Assembly: GCA_031430595.1 (NCBI GenBank)
Contig: JANPBU010000027.1
Coordinates: forward strand, 1 to 64,000
Reading direction: 5' to 3'
Source: JANNBN01 sp031430595
GTDB taxonomy: Bacteria > Actinomycetota > Acidimicrobiia > Acidimicrobiales > JANYDT01
Length of the DNA: 64,000 bases
The notes under the pieces are model-generated. The model made no database searches, was not told where the DNA came from, and saw only the letters and a list, made by a program, of their open reading frames with translations. A program made the translations under genes and the position numbers. Positions 43,949 to 52,993 of this stretch are shown here, in pieces. The stretch's first letter is position 1, and every line of letters begins with the position of its first letter.

Positions 43949-44652
43949 CTACGCCGGACCCCACCCAGGCCAAGGCCATTGAGACGATTCGAGTCGTTCT
44001 TGCCGACGATGACCTAAGCGTACGTAGCGATCTTCGACGACTGCTTGAGATCGAACCGGATATATCAGTGGTAGCGGTCGCTCATGATGGACAGGACGCG
44101 TTTCAGCAATGTATGCAGCATGCTCCCGATGTGGTTGTGCTCGATGTTCGCATGCCCGTGCTCGACGGAATCTCTGCCGCAAAACAGCTCAGTGCTGCGC
44201 ATAGCCAAGCACGGACCCGCCCCCCGGCGATTCTCATTCTGACGACGTTTGATCTGGATGAGTACGTGTTGGGGGCGATTCGTGCTGGCGCGGCGGGATT
44301 TCTTCTGAAGGACCAAGCACCAGAACAACTTGGCGAAGCCATCCGTACGGTTTCTCGCGGTGATGCCATTCTTGCCCCGAGGGCAACGGCCCGGGTACTC
44401 GAAGAGCTCACGCGGCCGGTTTCGGTTGAAGCACCCGTTCTCGCTGCGCTTACTCGGCGAGAACGTGACGTTCTGGGTCTCGTTGTACTTGGTAAAAACA
44501 ATACCGAGATTTCGGACGAGCTGATCGTGTCCCTGGCCACCGTGAAAACCCATGTCAGTAATTTGCTGCTCAAGTTGGGGCTAGACAATCGGTTGCAAGT
44601 TGTTGTGTGGGCATACGAAAATGGTGTGGTGCGGGCAGGCTCGGAAAAATAG
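43945..44652 (+). CDS. NarL/LuxR-family response regulator
   Basis: About 235 residues from GTG 43945, which overlaps the kinase stop. The receiver domain has LADDDLSVR with the acidic pocket, the phospho-acceptor Asp about 67 in VVVLDVRMPVLDG, the Thr in LILTTFDLDEYV, and the Lys in GFLLKDQAPEQL. The C-terminal LuxR helix-turn-helix is LTRRERDVLGLVVLGKNNTEISDELIVSLATVKTHVSNLLLKLGL. It binds DNA as a dimer. The downstream membrane protein and hydroxylase genes are probable targets. Confidence 0.95.
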   Translation: MTTPDPTQAKAIETIRVVLADDDLSVRSDLRRLLEIEPDISVVAVAHDGQDAFQQCMQHAPDVVVLDVRMPVLDGISAAKQLSAAHSQARTRPPAILILTTFDLDEYVLGAIRAGAAGFLLKDQAPEQLGEAIRTVSRGDAILAPRATARVLEELTRPVSVEAPVLAALTRRERDVLGLVVLGKNNTEISDELIVSLATVKTHVSNLLLKLGLDNRLQVVVWAYENGVVRAGSEK

Positions 44653-44710
44653 TAAAAACCATCCCAGCGAACGAGGCGCTAGGGCGACTACTCCTGCCAA
44701 AGTGTCAGGT

Positions 44711-46081
44711 ATGAATCGGCGAACCCCGTCACGACAACCCCGGGCCCAAAAAGTACCGAACGCAGCCAAATCAAGGGTGTTTGTAATGGTTGCGTGTTTG
44801 CTCGGCGCACAACTTGTGGCCCCCGCCATGGCGGTAACCAAAGCCCAAATTTCGTTCGATACTTCGAACCTTCCAGTGCTTCTTTCGGGGTGTGCAGCGA
44901 TACTTGGTGCGGCGCTGGTTGCCGTGATCAGGCTTGTTCGTCCTTCAGCCAGTAGTGGTGAACCAACGCAACAGCAACGCCTAGTCCCTCCACTTCTGCT
45001 CGGCCTCGGCGGGTTGTTGCAAGTAGGTGCACCGTCTGTGGGCATATGGGGCATGGGAACGCTTTTGGTTGGTATAGGAACTGGAACCTGGCTGCTGTCG
45101 AATCGCTTGAACCAAGCGAATTCGACCTATTGGGCGGTACTGCGTGGGTTGGTTGTCGGGCCGGTCATCGGTGTGTTTCTGGTCGGAATCTCCTGGCGAG
45201 CTGTGGCACTCATTGCTCTACTCACTGCGGCAGCTACCTACGTGATTTCGTTGAGTAACTCTCAGACCACCGGTCAGGCAATGGACTTGTTTCCCAGCCC
45301 GGCACGCGCATCGAATCGATCTCTTGTAGCTGGTGGTCTTGTCTTGTGTACATCCTGCGCAATCGTGTTTCCCCCAACACTGTTTCTGGTTCGCAACGCC
45401 ACTATCCTTAAAGAACAACCACAGCCAATCGCCGTAATGCTCTCCGTTGGTGGCCTGTTGGGTTTATGGCGAGGACGGGTGATGGCCGAACGAAGCTTGG
45501 CTCGGCGATCTATTCGCCAGGGAGCTTGGTGGGTTCTCATTGTTGGCGTGGGCGGATCGGTGGTGTTGCGTAATAATTTCTCTGGACCGATTCCGATTGT
45601 TTTGGGGTTCTTGGTTGCCTTTGGCGGCAGTCGTATGTTGGGCTCCTCATTTTCGGTTTTTGCTGGTGCCTTAGCCACGCCGCAATCCAAACCCAAACCC
45701 AAATTGCGAGCTATTGCTCCCGTGTTTTTGGGGTTGGCCCTGGGTGTGATTCCGTTGGCGACGGCAGGACACGAATCTCTTTTTTGGCAGGTTCGCGAAC
45801 TTCGACAGACGTACCCGGCCTCGCGAACCCTTGAGGAACTTCACCGAGGAATTCTGTCGTTGCCCACCTCATTTGATGTGGCCAACGATCCAAGAACCGG
45901 TTCGTTGACTGGCCCTATTCGTTCTGCAGCAACGTTCATGTCTAAACAGCATTTGGCTCTGGTGTTGTTGTTTTCGTCAGGAATAGCGGCCCTGTTGGCC
46001 TTGCTTGCTTCATTGGGCCTGCCCCGTCAGCAACGACAGCCGGGGAACAAAACGATTCTTCAAGCAAAGGGGAACTCATGA
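44711..46081 (+). CDS. Multi-spanning membrane protein of unknown function
   Basis: 456 residues from ATG 44711 (MNRRTPSRQPRAQKV). About twelve hydrophobic segments and positively charged loops (RGRVMAERSLARRS) resemble an MFS-like arrangement, but no family signature was recognised. One long non-membrane loop (about 345-385: FWQVRELRQTYPASRTLEELHR) lies near the C-terminus. Its ATGA overlap with the following ferredoxin-like subunit gene suggests a function linked to the hydroxylase, for example as a transporter of substrate or an electron-transfer partner. It could also be the regulatory target of the two-component system. Confidence 0.6.
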   Translation: MNRRTPSRQPRAQKVPNAAKSRVFVMVACLLGAQLVAPAMAVTKAQISFDTSNLPVLLSGCAAILGAALVAVIRLVRPSASSGEPTQQQRLVPPLLLGLGGLLQVGAPSVGIWGMGTLLVGIGTGTWLLSNRLNQANSTYWAVLRGLVVGPVIGVFLVGISWRAVALIALLTAAATYVISLSNSQTTGQAMDLFPSPARASNRSLVAGGLVLCTSCAIVFPPTLFLVRNATILKEQPQPIAVMLSVGGLLGLWRGRVMAERSLARRSIRQGAWWVLIVGVGGSVVLRNNFSGPIPIVLGFLVAFGGSRMLGSSFSVFAGALATPQSKPKPKLRAIAPVFLGLALGVIPLATAGHESLFWQVRELRQTYPASRTLEELHRGILSLPTSFDVANDPRTGSLTGPIRSAATFMSKQHLALVLLFSSGIAALLALLASLGLPRQQRQPGNKTILQAKGNS

Positions 46082-46590
46082 AACTCACTGTAAACAGCAC
46101 AGTACAAAACGTTGCTGACGACTACAGCGAAGAACCACTCCTGTGGGCGATTCGCGATGGACTTGGGTTGACCGGAACGCACTACGGATGTGGCATCGGC
46201 AAGTGCGGTTCGTGCATGGTGCTGATCGATAATCAACCCACCCGGTCGTGCCAAACACCATCCGACTCGGTTGGCAACGGGGCAATCACGACGATCGAAG
46301 GACTGGCTTCTAGAGGCCCGGTTGATGGAAGCCCGGCCGATGGAGCCTCAGTCGATGGCGCCGCGACCACCTTGCATTACGTTCAGGAAGCGTTTCTTGA
46401 GTTCCCTTTGCAATGTATGTGGTGCCTACCGGGCCACATCATGACCGCGGTCGCACTGGTGGAAAGTAACCCGAACCCTACGGCCGAAGATATCGAATCA
46501 GCCATTGCCGACAATCTTTGCCGATGCGGTGGGTACAACCAGATTCGCAAAGCCATTCTCAGTAGTGCCGAACGGAAGCGCAACGCATGA
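46078..46590 (+). CDS. iorA: Isoquinoline 1-oxidoreductase-like [2Fe-2S] small subunit
   Basis: 170 residues. GCGIGKCGSCMVLIDNQPTRSC (about 37-58) holds the plant-type [2Fe-2S] cluster. CMWCLPGH and DNLCRCGGYNQIRKA hold the second [2Fe-2S] cluster. This is the iron-sulphur subunit of the xanthine-oxidase-family IorAB-type hydroxylases, which pass electrons from the molybdenum centre. A short low-complexity insert (GPVDGSPADGASVDGAA) separates the two domains. It overlaps both neighbours by four bases (ATGA). Confidence 0.92.
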   Translation: MKLTVNSTVQNVADDYSEEPLLWAIRDGLGLTGTHYGCGIGKCGSCMVLIDNQPTRSCQTPSDSVGNGAITTIEGLASRGPVDGSPADGASVDGAATTLHYVQEAFLEFPLQCMWCLPGHIMTAVALVESNPNPTAEDIESAIADNLCRCGGYNQIRKAILSSAERKRNA

Positions 46591-48926
46591 AATTCAAACG
46601 TAAACAGCAAAAGCCTTTGGAGACTGCGCAGTTCGATCTTGATGAATCGGGTGAACAACTACGTGCGCAGAGTATTGACAGATTCGTTGACGACAACGGA
46701 TTGGCGTTCCGCGAGGGTTCCTACCTTCTGAGTCGCAGAGGGCTGCTGACCGGCCTCGCCGGTACCGGAGCCTTGGTCGTCGGTGGCTACGTGCAACGCA
46801 ACACCATTGTGCAGGCGTTACTTCCTTTGGTCGAAGAGGGTGGCGTTCCAACTCAAACTGCAATCAATAGCGGTATTGGTCGACCGGACATGTGGTTTGA
46901 GGTACCCATCGAGGGACCAATCGTTCTCTATTCGCCAAAGGTGGAAATAGGGCAGGGAATCCACACTGTTCTCACGCAAGTTGCACTAGAGGAACTGGGC
47001 CTGCGGCCCGAGCAGCTAGTGCTTCGCGATGTCTCAACCACAAGAAGCCCAATCTTCCCGGTTGATTCGCGTGGCTTCGGCAATCTGGCAAGTACCGCAG
47101 CAAGTCAATCGACTCAGAGTGCGTTCGGCCCGCTCCGTCTGTCAGCAGCCACGCTTCGCGAAATGCTGTTGATTGAAGGCGCGCAACAGCTAGGCGTATC
47201 CCGCACCGAGGTTGAGGCTGTTGACGGTGTAGTACGTATACAAACGAATCAATCTCGGATGCTTACCTACGGTGCAGTGGTGGCCGGTCGAACCGATCGG
47301 CTCGGCAACTGGAAGCCACCAACCACCGAAGTGAAGCTGAAATCTCAGAAGGACTTTACAATCATCGGCACTGATTTTCCTCGTGTTGATGGCCCCGCTA
47401 AGGTCGCAGGGACAGCTATCTACGGATTCGATGCACGATTACCCGACATGCTCTTCGGCGCAGTTGTTCACCCACCCCGTTACGGGGCCAAGCTCGTTGC
47501 AGGCAAACCCGGATCCGCTCAATCAATGCCCGGTGTCACCAAGGTTGTGATTGATGCCAAAGCGAATTTTGCTGGGGTGGTGGCAAAAACCCGAGGTCAA
47601 GCCGAGCGAGCAGCGGCAAAACTCGATCTGGAATGGACAGGTGGATCAACCAACGATACGACCAGTTTGCTGAGCCTGCTCTCTGCTGTGCCGACGGTCC
47701 CTGTTCGAGAAACGGGAACTGCTGCTGAGAAACTTGGCGATAAGAACGGCGCAATTGAGGCAACGTATGCAACCCCATTTGCTGCGCACGCACACCTTGA
47801 ACCAGTAAGCGCACTTGCATCTGTCACGAAGGATCATTGTGAGGTTTGGGTTTGCACACAATCAGCAGAACCTGTCGCCGATCAGGTTGGCCGGGCACTC
47901 AAAGCTGCCAGGGTCGTGACGGTTCATCCCACCTACGTTGGGGGTGGATTTGGACGAAAATTCTCGGTTCATGCGGCGGCTGAAGCAGCGAGACTATCCG
48001 AAGCCGTTGGAAAGCCTGTACACGTAGGGTGGACTCGCGAACAAGATATGGCTTTCGGGCCGTTCCGACCACCTAGCCAAACGTCGTTTCGTGGGCTCGT
48101 GTCCAAGCAGGGCAAGATCGTCGCGATTGATCAAGAATCACGATCACTGGCAATGACGGGGATTCCGAAATTCGCAATCAATCTCATTGGATTCGATCCA
48201 ACCGCCATGCAAGGACAGTTTTTGCCCTACGAACTCGACCACTATCGGGTACGAGCAGGCGCGGTACCTTCTCCGGTACCAACGGGAATCTGGCGAGGGG
48301 TAGGGCTGTTGCCGAATGTCTTCGGCGTGGAAAGTTTCATTGACGAACTGGCGCATTCGGCAAACATCGATCCGTTGGCCTTTCGACTCAATCATCTGCC
48401 ATCCAACGACGCCGGAGATCGATTCAAACGAGTACTGAACGAAGTGTCCAAACGATCCGGTTGGGAAACCTCTCTGCCTGCTGGAGAGGGACGCGGGATT
48501 GCCTGTTCTGGTTCTTCAGGGGCAACGGTTGCAGTGGTGGTCCGCGTTCGGGTAGCTGGCAAGGAAAAGGACAAAGTCGCTACCGTTCAGCAGGTACACG
48601 TTTGCGCTGACCCTGGCTTGGTGGTGAACCCAGCCGGAGCGAAATTGCAACTCGTCGGTGCCGTGATGATGAGCTTGAGCTCGGCGTTTCATGAATCATT
48701 GACGTTTCGCAACGGGATGGTAGAACAACAGAACTTCGACGACTACACCATCCTCGGGCCCCAAGGAGCCCCCTCGGTAGACGTGCACCTCATAGGAACG
48801 GGCGATGTTCCAGGAGGACTCGGCGAACCAGGCGTTGGCCCCATCGCTGCGGCGCTAGCCAACGCTATCTTCACCGCTTCGGGAACCCGTCTTCGCTCTC
48901 TACCGCTCACTTTTTCGGCGCAGTGA
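46587..48926 (+). CDS. iorB: Molybdopterin-containing hydroxylase large subunit, Tat-type (IorB-like)
   Basis: 779 residues. About 45 residues in, SRRGLLTGLAGTGALVVGGY is a Tat signal-like segment that is typical for IorB-like subunits, which sit on the outer side of the membrane. VEIGQGIHTVLTQVALEELG, the FGRKFSVHAAAEAARL core, IWRGVGLLPNVFGVESFIDELA and GDVPGGLGEPGVGPIAAALANAI are molybdopterin cytosine dinucleotide/substrate motifs (the last holds the catalytic Glu). The IorAB group oxidises N-heterocycles or aldehydes; the real substrate is not evident. No XdhC-type maturation factor or cytochrome partner is adjacent. Confidence 0.92.
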   Translation: MKFKRKQQKPLETAQFDLDESGEQLRAQSIDRFVDDNGLAFREGSYLLSRRGLLTGLAGTGALVVGGYVQRNTIVQALLPLVEEGGVPTQTAINSGIGRPDMWFEVPIEGPIVLYSPKVEIGQGIHTVLTQVALEELGLRPEQLVLRDVSTTRSPIFPVDSRGFGNLASTAASQSTQSAFGPLRLSAATLREMLLIEGAQQLGVSRTEVEAVDGVVRIQTNQSRMLTYGAVVAGRTDRLGNWKPPTTEVKLKSQKDFTIIGTDFPRVDGPAKVAGTAIYGFDARLPDMLFGAVVHPPRYGAKLVAGKPGSAQSMPGVTKVVIDAKANFAGVVAKTRGQAERAAAKLDLEWTGGSTNDTTSLLSLLSAVPTVPVRETGTAAEKLGDKNGAIEATYATPFAAHAHLEPVSALASVTKDHCEVWVCTQSAEPVADQVGRALKAARVVTVHPTYVGGGFGRKFSVHAAAEAARLSEAVGKPVHVGWTREQDMAFGPFRPPSQTSFRGLVSKQGKIVAIDQESRSLAMTGIPKFAINLIGFDPTAMQGQFLPYELDHYRVRAGAVPSPVPTGIWRGVGLLPNVFGVESFIDELAHSANIDPLAFRLNHLPSNDAGDRFKRVLNEVSKRSGWETSLPAGEGRGIACSGSSGATVAVVVRVRVAGKEKDKVATVQQVHVCADPGLVVNPAGAKLQLVGAVMMSLSSAFHESLTFRNGMVEQQNFDDYTILGPQGAPSVDVHLIGTGDVPGGLGEPGVGPIAAALANAIFTASGTRLRSLPLTFSAQ

Positions 48927-48977
48927 TCATTGGCTTACTCCTCGCTCGGCCGAGCAGTCTCGCAACGTACATCGGGC

Positions 48978-49586
48978 CTATTCCAAGACAGCACCCTCGC
49001 CGTAAGCTCCGAAGGTGATCAGGGAATCTAGGGCAGACACCAAGTCTCTTCCCCTCGAGTAGCCGCGCTTGTTAATCGCAATAACTGCAATTCGAGCGAT
49101 GTCCCAATCAGCAGGGCTACACACTTCGCGCAGCGCCCGCAGATCATCAGCGTCGGCCGGACGTTGCCGGTCGTCTCGGGCAAGAAGTTTCATTGCAATG
49201 AGATCACCGATACTCGCAACCGGAAGTATTAGTGCTGGGATCACCGAAATCAGGGTTGAGCGTTGAACAATTTCTTGCTCAATTCCCGACGAAGCAAACA
49301 ACAAATCGGTAATGACCGATCCCTCAGTTTCAAGGCGTACCGTCGACATACGACCGGTGGCTTCTTGCTCAATCACCGCAAGTACGGAGTACCCAATATT
49401 TTGCATTGCAAAGACGACCTGTTCGGCTTGTTGGTCGCTTTCAACGGCAATCGCCAGATCTGCGTCACGAGTCATTCTCGGCTCGGCGCGAGCCGAAACT
49501 GCCAATCCACCAACGACGGCAAAACTCGCACCAATCAACTTCATGTCGTTCGCAGCCTTGCGCAATTGCTGCTCTATAGACGTCAT
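48978..49586 (-). CDS. Nucleotidyltransferase-fold protein (AbiEii/MenT-like toxin)
   Basis: 202 residues. FAVVGGLAVSARAEPRMTRDADLAI is the GG-x-A...R-x-T-x-D-x-D nucleotidyltransferase motif found in AbiEii-like and MenT-like toxins. SIGDLIAMKLLARDDRQRPADADDLRAL is the C-terminal helix pattern of the same group. Such toxins attach nucleotides to tRNA or other targets. It overlaps the small gene on its left by four bases (ATGA), which supports a toxin-antitoxin pair. It is convergent with the iorB gene. Confidence 0.75.
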   Translation of the reverse strand: MTSIEQQLRKAANDMKLIGASFAVVGGLAVSARAEPRMTRDADLAIAVESDQQAEQVVFAMQNIGYSVLAVIEQEATGRMSTVRLETEGSVITDLLFASSGIEQEIVQRSTLISVIPALILPVASIGDLIAMKLLARDDRQRPADADDLRALREVCSPADWDIARIAVIAINKRGYSRGRDLVSALDSLITFGAYGEGAVLE

Positions 49587-49801
49587 GACCGGGGCCAGGA
49601 AACTTGACGACCAATCGCGTCACCAAAAGGCGCACCTGGTCGATCTCTTCTCCAAGCGAGAACAACGGCGGCAACCTCTTCCTCACTCGCTTCAGGGTGC
49701 TCCCTGCGGTGACGTTCTCCCCTCATCAGGACTGCCAGTTCCAAGAGTTCGAATGCGACAGCCATGCCATTTCTAGGCTGCTCACCGGCATCTATAGACA
49801 T
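49583..49801 (-). CDS. Small conserved partner of nucleotidyltransferase (antitoxin candidate)
   Basis: 72 residues. RGERHRREHPEASEEEVAAVVLAWRRDRPGAPFGDAIGR is a conserved pattern of small actinobacterial proteins that precede nucleotidyltransferase-like genes; I recognise the pattern but not a formal family name. It starts the pair, shares ATGA with the downstream gene and overlaps the 5' end of the rightward DUF1800 ORF only if the long start of that gene is used. The role as antitoxin is inferred from gene order. Confidence 0.65.
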   Translation of the reverse strand: MSIDAGEQPRNGMAVAFELLELAVLMRGERHRREHPEASEEEVAAVVLAWRRDRPGAPFGDAIGRQVSWPRS

Positions 49802-49924
49802 GCTAAAACCCTAGTAGGTCTGATTAGGCAGCGTTCGGAAGCGCAACTTCGCCTTCGTTCCGGGGCCAGCTCACTGGCAAGAGGCACCGGTAAAGGTTTC
49901 AGTCTGATAAGCCGATGTATCGAT

Positions 49925-51193
49925 ATGGCTGTTTCTGCCGCGGCACTAGTCGCCCACGTTCTTCGCCGGTGCGCGATCGCGCCCACCCCCGCCACGGTGA
50001 GCCGATTCGCTAGCTCGGCTCCCGACCCGAGAAGTGCGGCAAATGCTGCTCTTGATTGGGTTCTCAGTGCTGCACCCCGGCCCATCCAACCGCCCCAAAT
50101 CAACCGTGACGGTTGGGAAGCAAACCTTGTTGGGTGGACCACCAATCTACGGTCGGCTGATGCGGGGCTTCACGAGCGAATGACTTGGTTTTGGCATGGT
50201 CACTTTCCAGTTGGGGGTGGAAAGGTTGGCAACCTTCCCATGATGCATGCCAACCAACAGTTGCTACGTACGCATGCAATGGGAAATTTCAGCACGCTGC
50301 TTCATCAGTTACTCAACGACCCGGCTACCCTGATCATGCTTGATCTGGCTGGTTCAAGCGTGGCCGCCCCAAATGAAAACTTCGCCCGAGAGTTGATGGA
50401 GCTGTTCACTACAGGCCCCGGCGTGTACACCGAAGACGATGTCAAAGCCGCAGCGCTTGCCCTGGCCGGTATCGAGGTTGACTATGACACGGCGAAAATC
50501 ACTCGTAATCCGGAACGAGCACTGGGTGGCGAGGTCGTGTTTCTCGGCCGTCGAGGACGCCTTTCGCCGGAAGATGTGATCGATACTGTGCTCGCCCACG
50601 AAGCAACCGCACCTTTCGTTGCCGGAAAAATTCACCATCACCTCGCCGGGGTGCAGCCCTCACCCGAAATACGAGCCGACCTAGCGAACATTTTCCGAAC
50701 TTCCGGGTGGGAAATAAAACCGGTTGTCGAACGCATCGTTAGAAGCGAAGCGTTTTTAGAGTCACGCCTCAACCGACCAAAGTTCCCCATCGAATGGTGG
50801 GTCGGGGCGTTGGGTTCGCTACTTCCCTATCGATCGGGCGAATCAACCGATGTCAATACGTGGTTTCTACACGATCTCAACCAAATGCCAAATGACCCGC
50901 CCAACGTCGCTGGGTGGCCAATCTCTAATCGGTGGCTGTCGTCTGACCAGCAACTTGCGCGAGCTTCGTATGTACGCAGCACATCGTGGAGATGTGCACC
51001 CCTTGTAGTGCCTGCCGGTGGAGACCTTGTGTCTGCGACTCTCGCTCGGTGCAGCCTGTACGAGGTGTCTGATCGAACTCTGAATGTTCTTCGAAATGCC
51101 GCTATCGCTGTTGCCGGTCAAGCTGATGAGCTCACCATTAGCCGCCGCCTGATCACCGCCGCCCTTTGCTCACCGGAGTTTGCGCTCGCATGA
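49925..51193 (+). CDS. DUF1800 family protein
   Basis: About 422 residues from ATG 49925; an upstream in-frame start at 49604 would lie across the antitoxin-like gene. WFWHGHFPVGGGKVG, NENFARELMELFTTGPGVYTEDDVKAAALALAG and LGRRGRLSPEDVIDTVLAHEATAPFVAGKIHHH are DUF1800 signatures. Members are usually exported with a DUF1501 protein and are of unknown function. Here no clear signal peptide is visible with this start. Four-base overlap (ATGA) with the next gene. Confidence 0.88.
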   Translation: MAVSAAALVAHVLRRCAIAPTPATVSRFASSAPDPRSAANAALDWVLSAAPRPIQPPQINRDGWEANLVGWTTNLRSADAGLHERMTWFWHGHFPVGGGKVGNLPMMHANQQLLRTHAMGNFSTLLHQLLNDPATLIMLDLAGSSVAAPNENFARELMELFTTGPGVYTEDDVKAAALALAGIEVDYDTAKITRNPERALGGEVVFLGRRGRLSPEDVIDTVLAHEATAPFVAGKIHHHLAGVQPSPEIRADLANIFRTSGWEIKPVVERIVRSEAFLESRLNRPKFPIEWWVGALGSLLPYRSGESTDVNTWFLHDLNQMPNDPPNVAGWPISNRWLSSDQQLARASYVRSTSWRCAPLVVPAGGDLVSATLARCSLYEVSDRTLNVLRNAAIAVAGQADELTISRRLITAALCSPEFALA

Positions 51194-52542
51194 ACAACAA
51201 TTCCGCCAAATCCAACCACGAGTTGTTGAATGGCTCACTTGATACGCGTACGAATATTCACGATGCGCAAGATGCTGGGCTTCACATCCCCGTTGGCGTG
51301 ACTCGACGCAGGCTGTTGTCGATGGTGGGGGTTGGCACAGCGGCTGCCCTTGCACCCTTCGAATCGGCTAATGCTGCGAACAAGAAGAAGAAGTCGAAAC
51401 CTCCGGCATCGGGCAAAGCCGCCCAGGTTGGACCAACTTCTGCTGGACCACGTGTACTTATCGTCATCGAATTGCAGGGCGGCAATGATGGTTTCTCGAT
51501 GCTGATTCCAACGGGCGATGCACGCTTTCGAAGTCTTCGAGACCGGGCCTGGCTTGACCCGAAAAGTATGTCTCGCCTCGACGACCGGTACTCAATCGCT
51601 GCAGGCCTCGCCCCAATCGCAGCCCGATTGTCGTTTGTCGAAGGTGTAGGGGTAGCGAAGCCTGAGCTCAGCCATACTGCGATGATGACTCGGTGGTGGC
51701 AAGGCGACCCTGACGGAAGCGGCATCGATCGTTCTGGTTTTCTGGGTCGACTTTGCGATGTGCTCGGTGAACCAACGGGAAACCCGATTACCGGCGTCGG
51801 CCTCGGCGGTGGAACCAGCCCATCGCTCCTTAGTGTCAGGCCAACGACGGTTTCGCTACCAGAACTTTGGTCACTGAAGGAGTTAGTCAAAGACCAAGAC
51901 GTTCAGATGCGCCCAACCCTGTCTGCGCTTGCTGAGGGTGGTACCGAGACGGCCGGATTGACTGTTGCTTCGGGCGATTTGATTGCAGCAGCCCGAATGG
52001 GAATGTCGGGTGGGCTCAACCTGGCCGGGTCACTCAGTGGTCTGAATGGTAAGCCTGTTGGGTATCCCGATAACGGTTTGTCTGGGGGCTTAGCAATGGC
52101 TCGCGAACTCATATCGTTGAACCTCGGCACCCGTGTCATGCACGTGAAGTGGGGGTCGTTCGATACCCACACGGGCCATGCCTGGGCGCACCCCGATCAG
52201 ATGCGACAGCTTGGTGCAACGTTGGTTGCGTTCCATAACGACCTTGTAAAACATGGGTTGGCGAACCGGGTGCTCGTTGCCACGGTCAGCGAGTTCGGCC
52301 GACGTCCCCAGGCGAATGCCGGTGGTACCGATCACGGAACCGCCTCAACCATGCTGCTGATGGGTCCACAACGGCCCGGTCGTCATGGCGTCGCACCCGA
52401 TTTCGGAAGGCTTGATTCCGCCGGAAACGTCACTGCGTCAGTGTCGATGACCGACTACTACGCATCGTTGGCTTCTTGGGTCGGGGTGCCGACCGGTGCA
52501 GTGTTGAAATCGGGAACACCGATCGCCTCGCTTGGCATCTGA
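51190..52542 (+). CDS. DUF1501 family Tat-exported protein
   Basis: 450 residues from ATG 51190. TRRRLLSMVGVGTAAALAPFESANAAN (about 40-66) is a Tat signal with three Arg before the hydrophobic core and an A-N-A cleavage site. LIVIELQGGNDGFSMLIP is the usual DUF1501 motif, LSHTAMMTRWWQGDPDGSG and TVSEFGRRPQANAGGTDHGTASTMLLMG are the sulfatase-like later blocks. The fold is related to alkaline phosphatase/sulfatase, but catalytic function is unproven. It is coupled to DUF1800; the two are almost always adjacent in genomes. Confidence 0.92.
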   Translation: MNNNSAKSNHELLNGSLDTRTNIHDAQDAGLHIPVGVTRRRLLSMVGVGTAAALAPFESANAANKKKKSKPPASGKAAQVGPTSAGPRVLIVIELQGGNDGFSMLIPTGDARFRSLRDRAWLDPKSMSRLDDRYSIAAGLAPIAARLSFVEGVGVAKPELSHTAMMTRWWQGDPDGSGIDRSGFLGRLCDVLGEPTGNPITGVGLGGGTSPSLLSVRPTTVSLPELWSLKELVKDQDVQMRPTLSALAEGGTETAGLTVASGDLIAAARMGMSGGLNLAGSLSGLNGKPVGYPDNGLSGGLAMARELISLNLGTRVMHVKWGSFDTHTGHAWAHPDQMRQLGATLVAFHNDLVKHGLANRVLVATVSEFGRRPQANAGGTDHGTASTMLLMGPQRPGRHGVAPDFGRLDSAGNVTASVSMTDYYASLASWVGVPTGAVLKSGTPIASLGI

Positions 52543-52577
52543 ACAAGTTCCCATATCTGAACGAGTTCGCAGTTTCA

Positions 52578-52648
52578 TTTGTCAGTTTGAGGCTCATTTG
52601 TCAGGTTCAGGCGGTCCCAGGCTGACAAGTGGGCACGAAACTGACAAA
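52578..52648. terminator. Nested inverted repeats between convergent genes
   Basis: TTTGTCAGTTT (52578-52588) and AAACTGACAAA (52638-52648) form a perfect 11-bp inverted repeat. Inside it TTGTCAG (52598) faces CTGACAA (52621). The element lies between the DUF1501 gene and the leftward nitroreductase gene and may act as a two-way terminator; no strong T run is seen. Confidence 0.45.
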
Positions 52649-52653
52649 CGAGA

Positions 52654-52965
52654 TTAGGTCGCTAGTTCGAGCTTGATGAGGGTCCAGTCGCCGATGCGGG
52701 TTACCGCCGTCGAGACCGGCACCGATTTTCCCGCCAAGACGATCGACGGTGTTGCATCGGCTTCGAGGTTGCGCACCCACTGCGATGTTGCCCGGACGGT
52801 CGACACGAATAGTGTGTTGCCAAATCGTTGGGCAAGCACTGGTACTCGACGTGGCGTGCCACTTTTTCGGCCCCTAGTCTCAACAACGATGAGGCCCGAA
52901 CCGACTAGCCACGGGCTGCCAATACCCCGCTGAACCAGCCCGTTAACGATCGAGTTAATAGTCAC
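52654..52965 (-). CDS. F420-dependent nitroreductase-like protein (Ddn family)
   Basis: 103 residues. IVVETRGRKSGTPRRVPVLAQRFGNTLFVSTVRATSQWVRNLEAD is the DUF385/Ddn signature, the split barrel that binds deazaflavin F420 and reduces nitro compounds or quinones. The protein is shorter than Ddn (about 150), but the central part is complete. F420 use points to an actinobacterial host. The gene is divergent from an alpha/beta hydrolase with only 28 bases between starts. Confidence 0.8.
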   Translation of the reverse strand: MTINSIVNGLVQRGIGSPWLVGSGLIVVETRGRKSGTPRRVPVLAQRFGNTLFVSTVRATSQWVRNLEADATPSIVLAGKSVPVSTAVTRIGDWTLIKLELAT

Positions 52966-52993
52966 CCCTGAACCTTAGGGGTACCGTGGGGCT

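Noticed and set aside
49604..49924. N-terminal extension of the DUF1800 gene
   Set aside because: Overlaps the antitoxin-like and nucleotidyltransferase starts in antisense; no conserved residues before the ATG at 49925.
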